A stretch of DNA of 32,658 bases from Cytidiella melzeri. Lineage: Eukaryota > Basidiomycota > Agaricomycetes > Polyporales > Irpicaceae. Every line of letters starts with the position of its first letter. Positions within the stretch are counted from its first letter, which is position 1. Location: assembly GCA_022592445.1 (NCBI GenBank), contig JABYQR010000449.1, positions 1 to 32,658 of the forward strand, in the 5' to 3' direction. Both the position numbers and the translations under genes were made by a program. The notes beneath the pieces are model-generated. The model saw only the letters and a program-made list of their open reading frames with translations, was not told the origin of the DNA and ran no database searches. Positions 1-9,970 of the stretch are shown piece by piece.

Positions 1-1
1 T

Positions 2-385
2 GTACCTCCACCTCCTGATCCTATCGTCATAGAAGGAGAAGAACAGTACGTCGTCGAAAAGGTGCTAGACAGCAGGCTACACGGACGTTGGAAGAAATTG
101 CAATTCCTTGTCAAATGGGAAGGGTATTCAGACGGACACAATAGCTGGGAACCAGTAGAAAACCTCGAGAATAGTCAAGAAGCGATTGACGACTTCTACA
201 ACGCAAACCCCGGAGCGCCCCGGGTCATCAAAGCTTCACTCTTCGCGGATCTCCGCTTGCACTTTCGGGAATTCAATACCCAGACCGACCCCGCTTTCCT
301 TCGCACGATCTATCCATCTACATACGATCTTAGCTGGGATGAAGGCAAACACATCGGTCTGGATATCTCAAGAACATCACACTGA
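2..385 (+). CDS. Ty3/gypsy element A, pol C-terminus with chromodomain (5' part outside window)
   Basis: The frame is open from the window edge to a TGA at 383-385, so this is only the end of a pol polyprotein. After a proline-rich linker it reads a chromodomain: YVVEKVLDSR, then FLVKWEGYSDGHNSWEPVENL and a closing helix EAIDDFYNANP. The aromatic residues typical of chromodomains are present (Y of QYVVEK, W and Y of VKWEGY). In chromoviruses this domain follows integrase and steers integration to chromatin marks. A homologous module ends gypsy B pol in this window (12142-16095), but the two sequences differ clearly, so A and B are separate families. No ATG is expected here because the start lies upstream of the window. 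The identity of the domain and of the element class is secure; whether the element is intact cannot be judged. Confidence 0.9.
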   Translation, partial: VPPPPDPIVIEGEEQYVVEKVLDSRLHGRWKKLQFLVKWEGYSDGHNSWEPVENLENSQEAIDDFYNANPGAPRVIKASLFADLRLHFREFNTQTDPAFLRTIYPSTYDLSWDEGKHIGLDISRTSH

Positions 386-534
386 CGGGTAACGTCGAGT
401 CAACGACACCAGAAGGGGAGAAACTTCCTAGCATCCTGCTGACTAGACAATCGGGGCAATTCTGCTGAATCCCTGTAGACGGGTAGAAGACCTCTATCAC
501 CACAGCACAGTGATGCTTCGCGAGGACGCTCGAT
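386..534 (+). other. Untranslated 3' end of gypsy A between pol and polypurine tract
   Basis: This is a short non-coding stretch between the pol stop and the polypurine tract of element A. No gene or conserved motif is visible in it. Confidence 0.6.
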
Positions 535-550
535 TTTAGGAGGGGGGTAA
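535..550 (+). other. Polypurine tract of gypsy A
   Basis: TTTAGGAGGGGGGTAA lies directly before the LTR. It would prime plus-strand DNA synthesis. The same 16 bases occur in gypsy B on the minus strand (12131-12146), showing the two families are related. Confidence 0.8.
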
Positions 551-1310
551 TGTCATGGATGGCCTGACTAGCCCTTAATTTTCGCAATTTACCTCTTGTT
601 TTTATCTGTAAAACTCCGGGCTGCAGCTCAGTTGCAACTCTCTTTGCATAAACTCCCTTTTCACGTCTATTAAGCGCCTGTATCACGTGGCTTAGACGCT
701 CCACACGGTCACATTACTTGCTACTACGTCACACTGGCATGTGACTTAGCTTAAGTAAGACCACATGGCTACAAGCACATGGCTCAGCCCATAGCTAGGG
801 TTTGACATCATAGATACCATCCACATGGGCTCCTTATTGTTCTTTCCCTATTGTTCTCTTTATGGAAGGATGTTCTCACAGGTGTGGGAATGGAATACAA
901 TAGTTGGTCTCCTTTTAGATAGATTCTCTCACGAGTAGAGTTCTTGGCAAGGTCTAGACAATAGCTATTGTTCTCCTTTAGGTAGTTCTTTTGTTCTTCG
1001 TTCACACAGCTTCTTGCAAAGCCTGCCCTCAACATGGTCTGTGTGCAGGTCCCTGAAGTCTATATATACTGCTACATGTACGCTCCTAGCCCCCCATCTC
1101 GACCTCTTGGTCTTTACTGGGCTAGGTAAGCCACCCCCTCCTGTACTACATAGCTGGTAGTACAAATACTAACTTGGTCTTTACTGGGCTAGACAACTTG
1201 TATAAAGTCTGATAGCTGGTGAGAGCACTGTGCTACATGCCTGCCACCACCTCCTCGTCGATATCCACTTCGTGTCCCTATCTGTCACGTCGAGCCTTGT
1301 CTCCGTGTCA
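551..1310 (+). mobile_element. 3' LTR of gypsy A
   Basis: This 760-bp LTR starts TGTCA immediately after the polypurine tract and ends TGTCA at 1310. The second copy at 8326-9083 ends TGACA, the expected inverted terminus, so one base has changed here. It carries a TATA box at 1061-1068. A 20-bp direct repeat (CTTGGTCTTTACTGGGCTAG) occurs at 1106-1125 and 1173-1192 and is conserved in the other copy. The base after 1310 is copia integrase sequence, so the element inserted into the copia element. The 5' LTR and its target duplication are outside the window. Confidence 0.9.
1061..1068 (+). promoter_or_regulatory. TATA box in gypsy A LTR
   Basis: TATATATA in the LTR; the solo copy has TATATAAG at 8836-8843 in the equivalent place. 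Transcription would be expected to start about 30 bp downstream. Confidence 0.55.
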
Positions 1311-3925
1311 GTTGTCGAGAAAACAATCATCAATCTCTGTTATGAGATCATTCCACATGGGAGATCGTTCCGACGCCTGAGTTGAATCAAGCATATCAAT
1401 GTCATTGTGGAAAGTCACGTCACGACGGACGCGAACAGAACGTGTTTGTGGAAACCAGATTAAGTAGCCATTTGCATCCGGTGTGTAACCGAGAAAACAA
1501 CCTGGTTCGCCACGAGGTTGAAATTTCGGTAAGGAATCTGAATTGGTTCGGCGCGCGGTGACATGTGTGCCGAAAACATGTAAATATGACAGGTTTGGTT
1601 GTTGTTGGAAGACTATAGTAAAGGGAGTGGTGAATTGATCGAGTGCTGCATGGGGAACACGACATTTGAGATGTACGGCGCATAGAACAGCGAAGGGCCA
1701 GAACCAATCAGAGAGATTTGCGTCTATGAGCATCGCGCGAGCCATTGACGCAATGGTCAGATTTGCGCGCTCTGCCACACCATTCTGAGGAGACGCATCA
1801 GGAACAATCTTCTCATAGATAATTCCAACTTGTTCACAATATATTCGGAAGGCACCTTCAACATATTCGGGTGCGTTATCAACACGGAGAATTGCAATTT
1901 TCAGATCTAGAAGTTGCTCGAATGCAGCTTGGAATTGTTTGAAGCGTGCAAGCGCCTCGGATTTTTGCTTGACTAGTGCAACGTATATCCAGCGGGAAAA
2001 ACAATCAATGAAGAGAATGAAGAAGCAAAAACCCCCGTAAGAGTTCGGAAGAGGGCCACAGATGTTGGAATGAATTCTATAGAGAAGGCAATCTGCTCTG
2101 AGATCCGATTGAGCGGGAAAAGGGAGACGTTTGATGTTAGCACGCGCGCAGATTTGACAGGTACGATGTGTGGAGGAATCGGCGGGTATCCCTTCAACTG
2201 CGCGATGAAGCCCTTTAACGCCTATGTGGCCTAATAGGCGGTGTAAAAATCCCGCCCTGTACCACCAGCAGTTGATGAAGCATTGACATTGGATATGCGG
2301 TCGGCAAGGTTGATTTTGGTAGATGTGCGGCTATCTTGTTTGGTGTTGATGGGCGTCATGTGTAGAATGTACAGATTGTTCTCCAGAAGTCTTCCATCGA
2401 CTATTCCACGGCCATCAAGGAACAGTCGTATGGTCCCGTTTTCGGAGTGACACGCGATGCCTCGCCGTTCAAGGCAACCCTGAGATACAAGATTAAGGCG
2501 CGCAGAAGGGACGTGCAATACATTTAATAATTTGATCCTGTTAGCCACACCATCACAAGTCGTCTTGAAGTAGATGTCTCCGACGCCAATTGCGGACGTA
2601 GCATGTGCCGTACCGAAACCCTTTACTTTGATTGGTTCGACGGGCTTATAGTTGATGAAATACGATTTGTCGGCAAAGATATGACAGTTAGCACCTGAAT
2701 TGTGAAAACACTCAACGCTCGTGCCTTGGCCTTCGAATACCGCTCGGTTGCACTTGACTTCGCTGATCGGATCAATTACCGTATTGAGCGAAAAGAATTG
2801 TCCATCAGTCAAAGCGGCAACGACGTGATCATCAGATTGATTTGGTTGGTCTGAAGAATTTCCGGCTCGGGTGTCTGCGCGAGCTACATTGGTAGAGGTC
2901 GGTAGAGCATGATAGTTGAGTTGTTGTTGTCCTGTGGCTGGAGTACGTGTGCGTGGAGCTCTTTGGGAAGGGGGAAGATGGATATCCTTCGGTCCTTTCC
3001 ACCAATGTGTATACTGCCCGCATTTTCCTCCTCCATACGCAAAGCAGTCCTTGATAAGGTGTCCGATTGGTCGTTCGCAGTCCGGATTTACGCAGCGGAC
3101 CAAATTCTTGTCTCCAGTGTGCGCTTGCTTCACCGGAGGAGCCGAGGCAGCGGCCGCCATGGGCGCAGATCTTTTCTTTTGGATCAAATTGATACCGGAG
3201 ACTTGGGCCAGATATTCTGGTTTCTGAAGTCCTTGCGCCCAGTCCTCTTCTTTGATGAGCTGTATTACTGCCGATGATGTGAGGGGTTTCCCATCCTTGT
3301 CGGCGCTCACTGATTTTTCCCTGAGTGTACGTGTGAAAGCTCTCCAGGAATCGTCGAGCGGTAGAAGGTTTGCTAACGTCTTGGCAAAGAATGCGTCCGG
3401 CATGCAGTCCTTATCTTGATTGATGAGTTCAATGTACATGTTTCGGATCTTCTCCGTCCACTTGGATACGTCGAGGGTACTGGTACATTTGTAACCCATG
3501 ATTGCCTGATGCAGTGCAGCTGCTCTGAGACTGTTGACCGGCATATATTCATCATGTAACACCTTCCAAGCGTCTTTCGCGGTCTTACATCCCGAGATGA
3601 GAGGGACTTTATGTGTTGGGATCGCGCGCACCAATAGCAATAATGCGGATCTGTTGTGCCTCCACCACGTGTTGGCCTTCTTTTCGGCTTCTTCAACCTC
3701 ACCTCCGTTTCCTGGAAGAAGTCTGGTTGATGATCTTAGATTTGGAATGACTGGAATCATGGACTCGACTGATTCATCGTCGATGTATTTCCATAAGTCG
3801 AGATCTTTGAAAATGATCTTCAATTTCATGGCCCACTGTACATAATTGTTTGTTTCTCCATTGTCGTGAAGCCTTTCAAGCCTTGACTTGAAGTCCTTCG
3901 ACGTGGACTTTTCTGAATCTGACAT
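1311..3925 (-). pseudogene. Ty1/copia gag-protease-integrase, truncated and mutated
   Basis: The ATG at 3925 opens a 564-codon frame. It has a UBN2/gag-like region (NYVQWAMKLKIIF), a zinc knuckle with ligands C-x4-C-x5-H-x4-C, and the protease segment HNSGANCHIF. The family motif is DSGA, so the catalytic Asp is Asn here (codon 2699-2701). The frame stops at 2231, but the next frame continues from about 2250 with the pre-integrase and integrase core (LLGHIG, CQIC, IDCFSRWIYV, RVDNAPEY, PQNGVAERAN) down to 1311, so one frameshift separates them. The first catalytic Asp of integrase is also Asn (HSNICGP; codon 2064-2066). The D of RVDNAPEY and the E of PQNGVAER remain. Reverse transcriptase and RNase H are missing because the gypsy A LTR cuts the gene at 1310; an artificial TGA forms at the junction. 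Confidence 0.88.
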
Positions 3926-3992
3926 GTCGACGAATAGGGGTTCGCAACGAAGAATGGAAAAGGATAATTGGTGTGTAAATTACAGGGAGCCG
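3926..3992 (-). other. Copia leader between PBS and gag
   Basis: Short untranslated leader of the copia element. No additional feature is seen. Confidence 0.5.
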
Positions 3993-4004
3993 GGGCTCAT
4001 AACC
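3993..4004 (-). other. Copia primer binding site (initiator tRNA-Met internal region)
   Basis: On the minus strand GGTTATGAGCCC directly follows the LTR end. It is complementary to the anticodon stem-loop region of fungal initiator tRNA-Met (GGGCTCATAACC). This is the half-tRNA primer type known from Drosophila copia. It fixes the LTR boundary at 4005. Confidence 0.75.
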
Positions 4005-4369
4005 TGTTATGAAAGTACTGGTAAAATGTAGTCAATGATCAATTGTTATGATACAAATACAGGGTGTGAAGCACATACCTGGTACAACGTAGTCAATGAT
4101 AGAGAATACGTTGTACCAGGATTGTCCGTGTAAGTCCGTGGGGCGCCTAATACTCGTTATGGCAATCCGCATCCCCCGCCTCTATCCTAATCGAGTGACT
4201 CAGGCGGGTCACCATCTGACACATTGTACACAATCTGTGCTGTCGCGGCTCTAGGCGCCCGTCACGTGCATGACTACTATTTGGGTTTGTTTTGTTTTTT
4301 GATCCTTCCACTTCACCACTCTTGTGCTTTTTTCCATACCACCCACTCTCCCAACTCTAGACCACACAT
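4005..4369 (-). mobile_element. Copia 5' LTR, outer end unresolved
   Basis: The inner end is clear: minus-strand ...TAACA at 4005 abuts the primer binding site. The outer end cannot be placed because no second copy exists in the window and a Tc1-like sequence begins within a few hundred bases; the end given here is only the base before the Tc1 ATG. The segment has a perfect 14-bp inverted repeat at 4078-4091 and 4107-4120 (arm CCTGGTACAACGTA, 15-nt loop). It also has an imperfect direct repeat around GTAGTCAATGAT at about 4021-4040 and 4082-4100. Part of it may be the left end of the Tc1 element. Confidence 0.4.
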
Positions 4370-4979
4370 ATGGTGCAGTGTACGCCTACTAAGAAGGCCT
4401 GAATTTGGACTCTGCATGATGAAGGTGTCAGTGTGGCTGACATTTGCAAGAAAGTCCCCGTCCACCAGTCCACCATCTATCGCACCATCAAAAACCTATC
4501 ACACAATCCCAATTTCTATGCAAACAAGCCCAAGACAGGTTGTCCTTGCATTTTACAAGACTGCAATCTCTGTCACGCCACTTTACTCCTGGCACGACAA
4601 GAGGCTCGCAACGCTACGGAACTGCAGCACAAGGCATTCCCACAAGTGACTGCCCAAACAATGTGTCACAACCTTGCAGAGATTGGGCTGAAGGGATATG
4701 TGTGTCGACAAAAGCCATCTCTGTCTATAGCCCATAAAAAGAAGCACAAGTGGTGGGCTGGACATGCAACCAAATGGGGGCAGAAAGAGTGGGGGGTAAT
4801 GGTGTTCTCAGATGAGTCCAAGTTTAATCTATTTGGCTCAAGTGCTGAAGAAGACAGGGCAAGGAGCTCTTGGATCAGAATGTGCAGAAGACAGTGAAGC
4901 ACGGGGGTGGAAGTATCTTGGTGTGGGGATCCATCACTTTGAAGGGAAAAGGAAGGCTACACCGCATTGATAGGAAGAT
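4370..4979 (+). pseudogene. Tc1-like transposase relic
   Basis: The frame from ATG 4370 reads the Tc1/mariner N-terminus, with an in-frame TGA at 4400-4402. It continues through a helix-turn-helix region (DICKKVPVHQSTIYRTIKNL) and a linker to the first catalytic block VMVFSDESKFNLFG. It breaks by frameshift at about 4840-4890. The next family block, KTVKHGGGSILVWGSI, follows in the shifted frame, and the similarity ends near 4979, so the second Asp and final Asp/Glu are absent. Several positions where the family usually has Arg are Cys or His (TMCHNL, YVCRQ), as expected from CpG decay. Function would have been cut-and-paste transposition; this copy is dead. Terminal repeats were not identified. 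Confidence 0.85.
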
Positions 4980-5324
4980 GTGTTGCGGAGCGACTGCTGC
5001 TATGCTGATAAACCCTAAACAAGGGTGAAGAGGAGGGGGAGTGGAAGTGGAAGTAGATCTCCAACAACAACAACGAGGTCAAAGTTGATGATAAGCAGGC
5101 AAGCAGGCACAGAGGCCGGATACTAGCAGTGCAAATGACAGGGTTAATAAGGTATGATACTAAGTTACATGCAGTAACTCACCTAGCAGTGCAAATGACA
5201 GAGAGGTCAAGATGCAGAGCTAGGGAGGGTAAGGTCTACTATATATACTGTGGCTGGCTGGTCTGTGCGCAAGTTCCCACACTAGGTACTGGAGTAACTG
5301 TGGGGCTGGAGTAACAATAGAACA
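4980..5324. other. Non-coding stretch, possible LTR-like remnant
   Basis: The Tc1 similarity ends abruptly where TGTTGCGGAG begins, and a TATATA-containing segment lies at about 5237-5246. A CAGTGCAAATGACAG motif occurs twice (about 5126 and 5188). This could be the start of another LTR but no partner or opposite end is visible. No gene supported. Confidence 0.3.
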
Positions 5325-5535
5325 ATAAGGGACCAGGGTACGTAGAACAATAGAGCTAGAACAATAGAACAATAGAACAAATAGAACAGGAACAATAGAA
5401 CAATAGAAACTGGGGGAATCCCTGGGGAATCCCTGGGGAATCCCTAACAATAGACAGAAGACAATAGATGAAAGACAATAGGACAATAAGAACTGGGGGA
5501 ATCCCTAACAATGGAAGGGGAACAATAGAACAATA
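5325..5535. repeat. Simple repeats (AGAACAATAG)n and GGGGAATCCCT
   Basis: Irregular tandem copies of ACAATAG/AGAACAATAG run through the segment. They are interrupted by three consecutive GGGGAATCCCT units at about 5410-5443 and another at about 5494. The motif AGAACAATAG read on the other strand (CTATTGTTCT) also occurs several times in the gypsy A LTR (about 835-985), so the array may derive from LTR sequence. Confidence 0.7.
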
Positions 5536-5756
5536 GCCTAGGTTGATCTGGAACTGCTCCAGATTGAGTCTAGGGTTTGGGTCTGGACTATTGATGAATA
5601 AGGCAGGATGTCACGTGACCCGGGCTAGGGTTAGGTCTGGTAACAATCCTAGCCGGAAAATAATTGCTCAAGATAAGCATCTGATACTGCAAACTGGTGA
5701 CTGTGATGGAAAAATCCAGTCTCTGTTGGACTATCCATGTCAATAATCTATCAAAT
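5536..5756. other. No gene seen
   Basis: Unique-looking sequence with short open frames only. I found no supported gene or repeat. Confidence 0.4.
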
Positions 5757-6710
5757 TGAAAGTGGCTAGTGAAAATTGTTACCAGTAACATCAAAGTGAG
5801 TAGTGTGGGCACATCAGTAACAAAAGTGAGTACCAGTAACAAAGTTCTTATCAAGGTGGGTAATGCAGGCACATTAGTAACAAAGTTGTTACCAAGAACA
5901 AACTTACTTATGAAAGTGGGTAATCCAAACATCAGTAACAAAACTTGTTGAAACTAACATAATTACTTACAAAAGTGGGTATTTTGGGCGGATTAGCAAC
6001 AAAATCACCTATCAAAGTATTGTGAGCAAGTTACTAGTGCAAGTTGTTACCATTAACTTTACTTATCAAAGTGGGTATTTCAAACACACCAAGTAACAAA
6101 AGCTGTTACCAATAGCAATACTACTTATCAAATAAAGTATTCTCAGCAAGTTATTGATGAAAGCTGTTACTAGTGAAATCAAAGTGAGTAATATGGGCAC
6201 ATTAGCAGCAAAATTTGTTACAAATAACAAGACTACTAATCAAAGTAGGTATTTTAAACATGTTAGTAACATTACTTCTCTGAGTGGGTAATTTGGGCAT
6301 ATTTCTAACATCAAAGTAAGTGATCTGGGCAAGTTGCTGATGAGATTTGTTACCAATAACACAATTCCTTGTCAAATTGGCTAATCCCAACACATTAGAG
6401 ACAAAATTACTTATGAAAGTGAGTGAATCATGCACATTGGTAATGAAAGCTGTTACTGGTCACAACATCAGTTACTGAAGTGGGTGATCCAAACACATTA
6501 GCAGCAAAAGTTGTTACAAGTAACAAATTTACTTATGAAAGTGAGTGTTTCAAACACATTGGTAACAAAATTTGTTAGCAGTAACATGATTACTTATCAA
6601 AGTAGGCAATCCAGGCACATTGAAAACAAAATTTGTTACGAGTAACAAAACTACTTATCAAAGTGGGTTATATGGGGCACATTAGTAACAGAAGTTGTTA
6701 CCAATAACAA
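5757..6710. repeat. Degenerate AT-rich minisatellite, roughly 75-80 bp units
   Basis: About a dozen diverged copies of a unit containing AAAGTGGGTAAT, CACATTAGTAACAAA, TTGTTACCAGTAACAA and TACTTATCAAAG follow each other. Units differ by substitutions and small indels. Most carry the short palindrome GTTACnnGTAAC, so each could form a small cruciform. No open frame spans it. The repeat resembles no retrotransposon part in the window. Confidence 0.8.
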
Positions 6711-8320
6711 AAGGCCATTGATGCTTGCTTGTCTCATGGGTAAACATAACATGACTTACATGAGACCTTCCAAACAAGTGTATGGTAGGAGGACTGTCAG
6801 ACAATCTAGTACAGGAATTTGCTGCTTTGCACCACTTGACAGAATCACTTGATTGAGATTCATGAATAAGCTACCAAAAGGTGTTTGTAATAATTATTTG
6901 ATATCATCATATTGACATGCCAGAGGGATGGATTACATACATGAAACTATACTGGGACCATTATGGTGAATAGTATAGATGGTTATAGCATTGAGGATCT
7001 GTTTGAAGAGGCAGTCATTGAACAAGACCAAGGGAAATAAAATACAAATTAGACATTGAATTATGCATTGGAAGGTCAACCAAGTAAACATGTAAATTCT
7101 ATAGTAGTTTAATTTGTACCTGCTCAAGTTACAGCTGAAACCAAACATCTTAGTGAGGTGCAAGGTATAAAACTAGCCTACAAGCGTAGAAAGGACTTAG
7201 AAGTAAAACACCGAAGCAAACCCATACAAGCAAAGAATCAATTTCAACCCAGCACTGTCCAATTCACTTGGTCTCAAGAGATTCAACTGCAACAGTAATC
7301 ATATAGTTACACATATAATAGCCTGTTTGATACACTGATGAATATCAAGGATTCAAGGTAGTGACAAATGAACAAAGTCAACTCCAACAGGCAATAATTA
7401 CTTGACAATGTTTTGAGATATCTTTAAACACCTGGATATCGAGAAGATGACATCAAAAATGATATGACCATCATTCAAGATGGCCTGCATCAGGACCTAC
7501 CAGATATATCTCTCATAGATGCAACTGGTAACACTGTAAAAGAACTGTGGGAGTATATGCTCTTAACAGTTACAACTTCAAATTTAATAGCATGATACTA
7601 TAACATATATACTTTGACATGAAATCATACCCATGCCATCTGCTAGACCTACCCTACGGCACTGCACAAAGAACAGCTGGCAGAACATAGCTCATGTAAT
7701 TCACAAGCTATTGACAACTGATGAATGCTTCAAAGCACATCACTACAAAGAAAAAGTGCACCTGCTGTCATAGCAGTAATGACCTTTTATTCAAATTTGA
7801 ACATATCATGCAGCAGATATGTATTCAACTTGTATGGAATCAAATACCATGGTGACAGCCATTACACTTGCCATGTTATTGATAATGATGCTCATAGATG
7901 GTTTCACAATGGAATACACTCTGATAGGCATACTGAATACAATGGTCATATTACAGAATTAAAATGTGATATGTGAATGACAGTTAATCAAGGATGGAAA
8001 TTCTTGGTTGCAATATACACATGCTCTGCTACCAACTAAACACCTTTTATTCAAGAGGTACAATATCCCAATTACATTTTGGACTTTAGAAATTGTATCT
8101 TGCCACTTGATGGCCCTATTCTTGCAAGTCCAGAGTAACAATAGAAGATAAACAGAACTATTGATGTAATAGTCCGTGTCAAATGGGAACAATGGAGAAC
8201 GAGAGGTGATGAGAGAAAGACAAGTTGGATTGTCAAGGTAAAGGCAGGAAGAATGTATAATTACTAGTATGGTTGGAGAAATGATAACAATAGGGTGTGA
8301 GGACTGTTTGTAACAAGGGC
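6711..8320. other. AT-rich gene desert
   Basis: About 1.6 kb of AT-rich sequence with frequent stops in all frames. Apart from the peptidase-like relic at 7725-7976, I see no gene, terminal repeats or RNA gene. Confidence 0.5.
7725..7976 (+). pseudogene. Possible relic of a transposon-associated cysteine peptidase
   Basis: An 83-codon frame includes LYGIKYHGDSHYTCHVI followed by HRWFHNG. This resembles the C-terminal half of C19-like peptidases found with fungal transposons, in which a His in an HF/HY motif is followed after about ten residues by W/F-x-D-D/G. The catalytic-type Asp would be Asn here. Upstream and downstream frames are broken. The large transposon gene at 20355-26192 has the equivalent pair as GGHFVVRLL and FYDDLNNGG. 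The similarity is short, so the call is tentative. Confidence 0.3.
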
Positions 8321-9088
8321 CATGCTGTCATGGATGGCCTGACTAGCCCTTAAGTTTCGCAATTTACCTCTTGTTTTTATCTATAAAACTCCGGGCTGCA
8401 GCTCAGTTGCAACCTTCTCTGCACAAACTCCCTTTGCACGTCTATTAAGCGCCCGTATCACGTGGCTTAGACGCTCCACACGGTCACATTACTTGCTACT
8501 ACGTCACACTGGCATGTGACTTAGCTTAAGTAAGACCACATGGCTACAAGCACATGGCTCAGCCCATAGCTAGGGTTTGACATCATAGATACCGCTCACA
8601 TGGGCTACTTATTGTTCTTTCCCTATTGTTCTCTTTAAGGAAGGATGTTCTCACAGGTGTGGGAATGGAATACAATAGTTGGTCTCCTTTTAGATAGATT
8701 CTCTCACGAGTAGAGTTCTTGGCAAGGTCTAGACAATAGCTATTGTTCTCCTTTAGGTAGTTCTTTTGTTCTTCGTTCACACGGCTTCTTGCAAAGCCTG
8801 CCCTCAACATGGTCTGTGCGCAGGTCCCTGAAGTCTATATAAGCAGCTACATGTACGCTCCTAGCCCCCATCTCAACCTCTTGGTCTTTACTGGGCTAGG
8901 TAAGCAAACCCCTCCTGTACTACATAGCTAGTAGTACCCAATACTAACTTGGTCTTTACTGGGCTAGATACCTGTATAAGGTTTATAGTTGGTGAGAGCA
9001 TTGTGCTATACGCCTGCCACCACCTCGTCGTCGTCTTCCACTCCGTGTCCCTAGTTGCTACGTCGAGCTCCGTCTCCGTGACACATGC
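8321..9088 (+). mobile_element. Solo LTR of gypsy A with 5-bp target duplication
   Basis: The LTR spans 8326-9083 (758 bp, TGTCA...TGACA) and is flanked on both sides by CATGC (8321-8325 and 9084-9088). It is a close, clearly diverged copy of the LTR at 551-1310. No internal element sequence lies on either side, so the element was lost by LTR-LTR recombination after insertion. Its TATATAAG box is at 8836-8843, and unlike the 551-1310 copy it has no ATG downstream of the expected transcription start. Confidence 0.93.
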
Positions 9089-9638
9089 CGCCATCTGATG
9101 GTAGTGAATTTATTGTGTGAGGGAGGTTGATGTAACAGCAGGCTGTGTGCATGAGCATTGTTGTTTGTTGAAACTGATGAATGATATATATGATCTGTTG
9201 CAAATAGCCACCACTAGTTTACTGGTGCCACATTTCATCATTCAGGGATGTAGGGGCAGTTCATGCTGTGCATTAATTTGATGGTGATCTAACTTGCAGT
9301 ACTGCAGGAGGGCCGTGCAGCCATCTGATGGTAGTGGAGGTTGGTTTAACACCAGGCTGTGTACATTTTGATGGTCTGCTAACACTGCAGTGCATCTCCA
9401 CCCAACGCTCAAACTTCAAACAGATGGTGCAAATTTGTAGCTAGAGGCAGTACTTGTAGGGGCAGTGCATCAGGCAACAAGTCATGACTACAGGTCTAAT
9501 TTTACTACAAAAGGAGGGTGACACAAACACATACATCAACAAAAAATTTTGGTAGCACAACAGATGGGTTTCAGACCTTCAGTATAGGAGTTGACCTCAA
9601 AAATTTTCAAACCCTATCAGCACTTTGAACCACCAGGA
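9089..9638. other. Upstream region of the secreted-protein gene, with a direct repeat
   Basis: CCATCTGATGGTAGTG occurs at about 9091 and again at about 9323, in both cases followed by a diverged copy of AGGTTGATGTAACAGCAGGC and GCTGTGTGCAT. The rest shows no gene. It probably contains the distal promoter of the following gene. Confidence 0.5.
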
Positions 9639-9646
9639 TATAAAAA
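9639..9646 (+). promoter_or_regulatory. TATA box of the secreted-protein gene
   Basis: TATAAAAA, about 330 bp before the ATG; two predicted 5' UTR introns account for part of that distance. Confidence 0.6.
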
Positions 9647-9721
9647 GCCCCCTTGCCATCCTTCTCATACCTCAGCACACATCCATTGTTCCAAGTCTTT
9701 TCATTGCTTCAGTGCTGGTCG

Positions 9722-9913
9722 GTAAGTACTACATTGTTATCCACATTGCACTTGCCTTGGATCACTATACTGACATTATTCCTACAGTTGTCTTACTGCA
9801 AATCAGCCTTCAACTTTATTCCTCCAGGTCTTCTTGCTGCTTCAGTGCTGGTTGGTAAGCACATTGTTGTTGGCTTTTCACTTGACTCACTGTACTGATG
9901 ATTATTCTTGCAG
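9722..9913 (+). other. Two predicted 5' UTR introns with duplicated exon ends
   Basis: Intron 1 runs 9722-9787 (GTAAGT...CTACAG) and intron 2 runs 9855-9913 (GTAAGC...TTGCAG). The two donor-bearing exon ends are near copies: GTCTT..TTGCTTCAGTGCTGG ends both (9690-9721 and 9824-9854). The UTR exon with its splice donor therefore seems to have been duplicated. No start codon is used before 9971. Confidence 0.55.
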
Positions 9914-9970
9914 CTAGCTGTCTTAAACTTTTCTGAACCATCTTATCACCCTTTGACATTGTATACTGTC

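Noticed and set aside
808..1035. Open frame starting MLRAGFARS on the minus strand, repeated almost unchanged at 8583-8810
   Set aside because: Both lie at the same position inside the two gypsy A LTR copies; the similarity is that of the LTR and no coding signal is visible.
2909..3277. Plus-strand frames opposite copia gag
   Set aside because: No domains; shadows of the coding strand.
4980..5324. A solo LTR beginning TGTTGCGG
   Set aside because: No matching end, second copy or target duplication could be found.
5757..6710. CRISPR-like array
   Set aside because: Units are diverged along their whole length, with no identical repeats and unique spacers, and the genome is eukaryotic.
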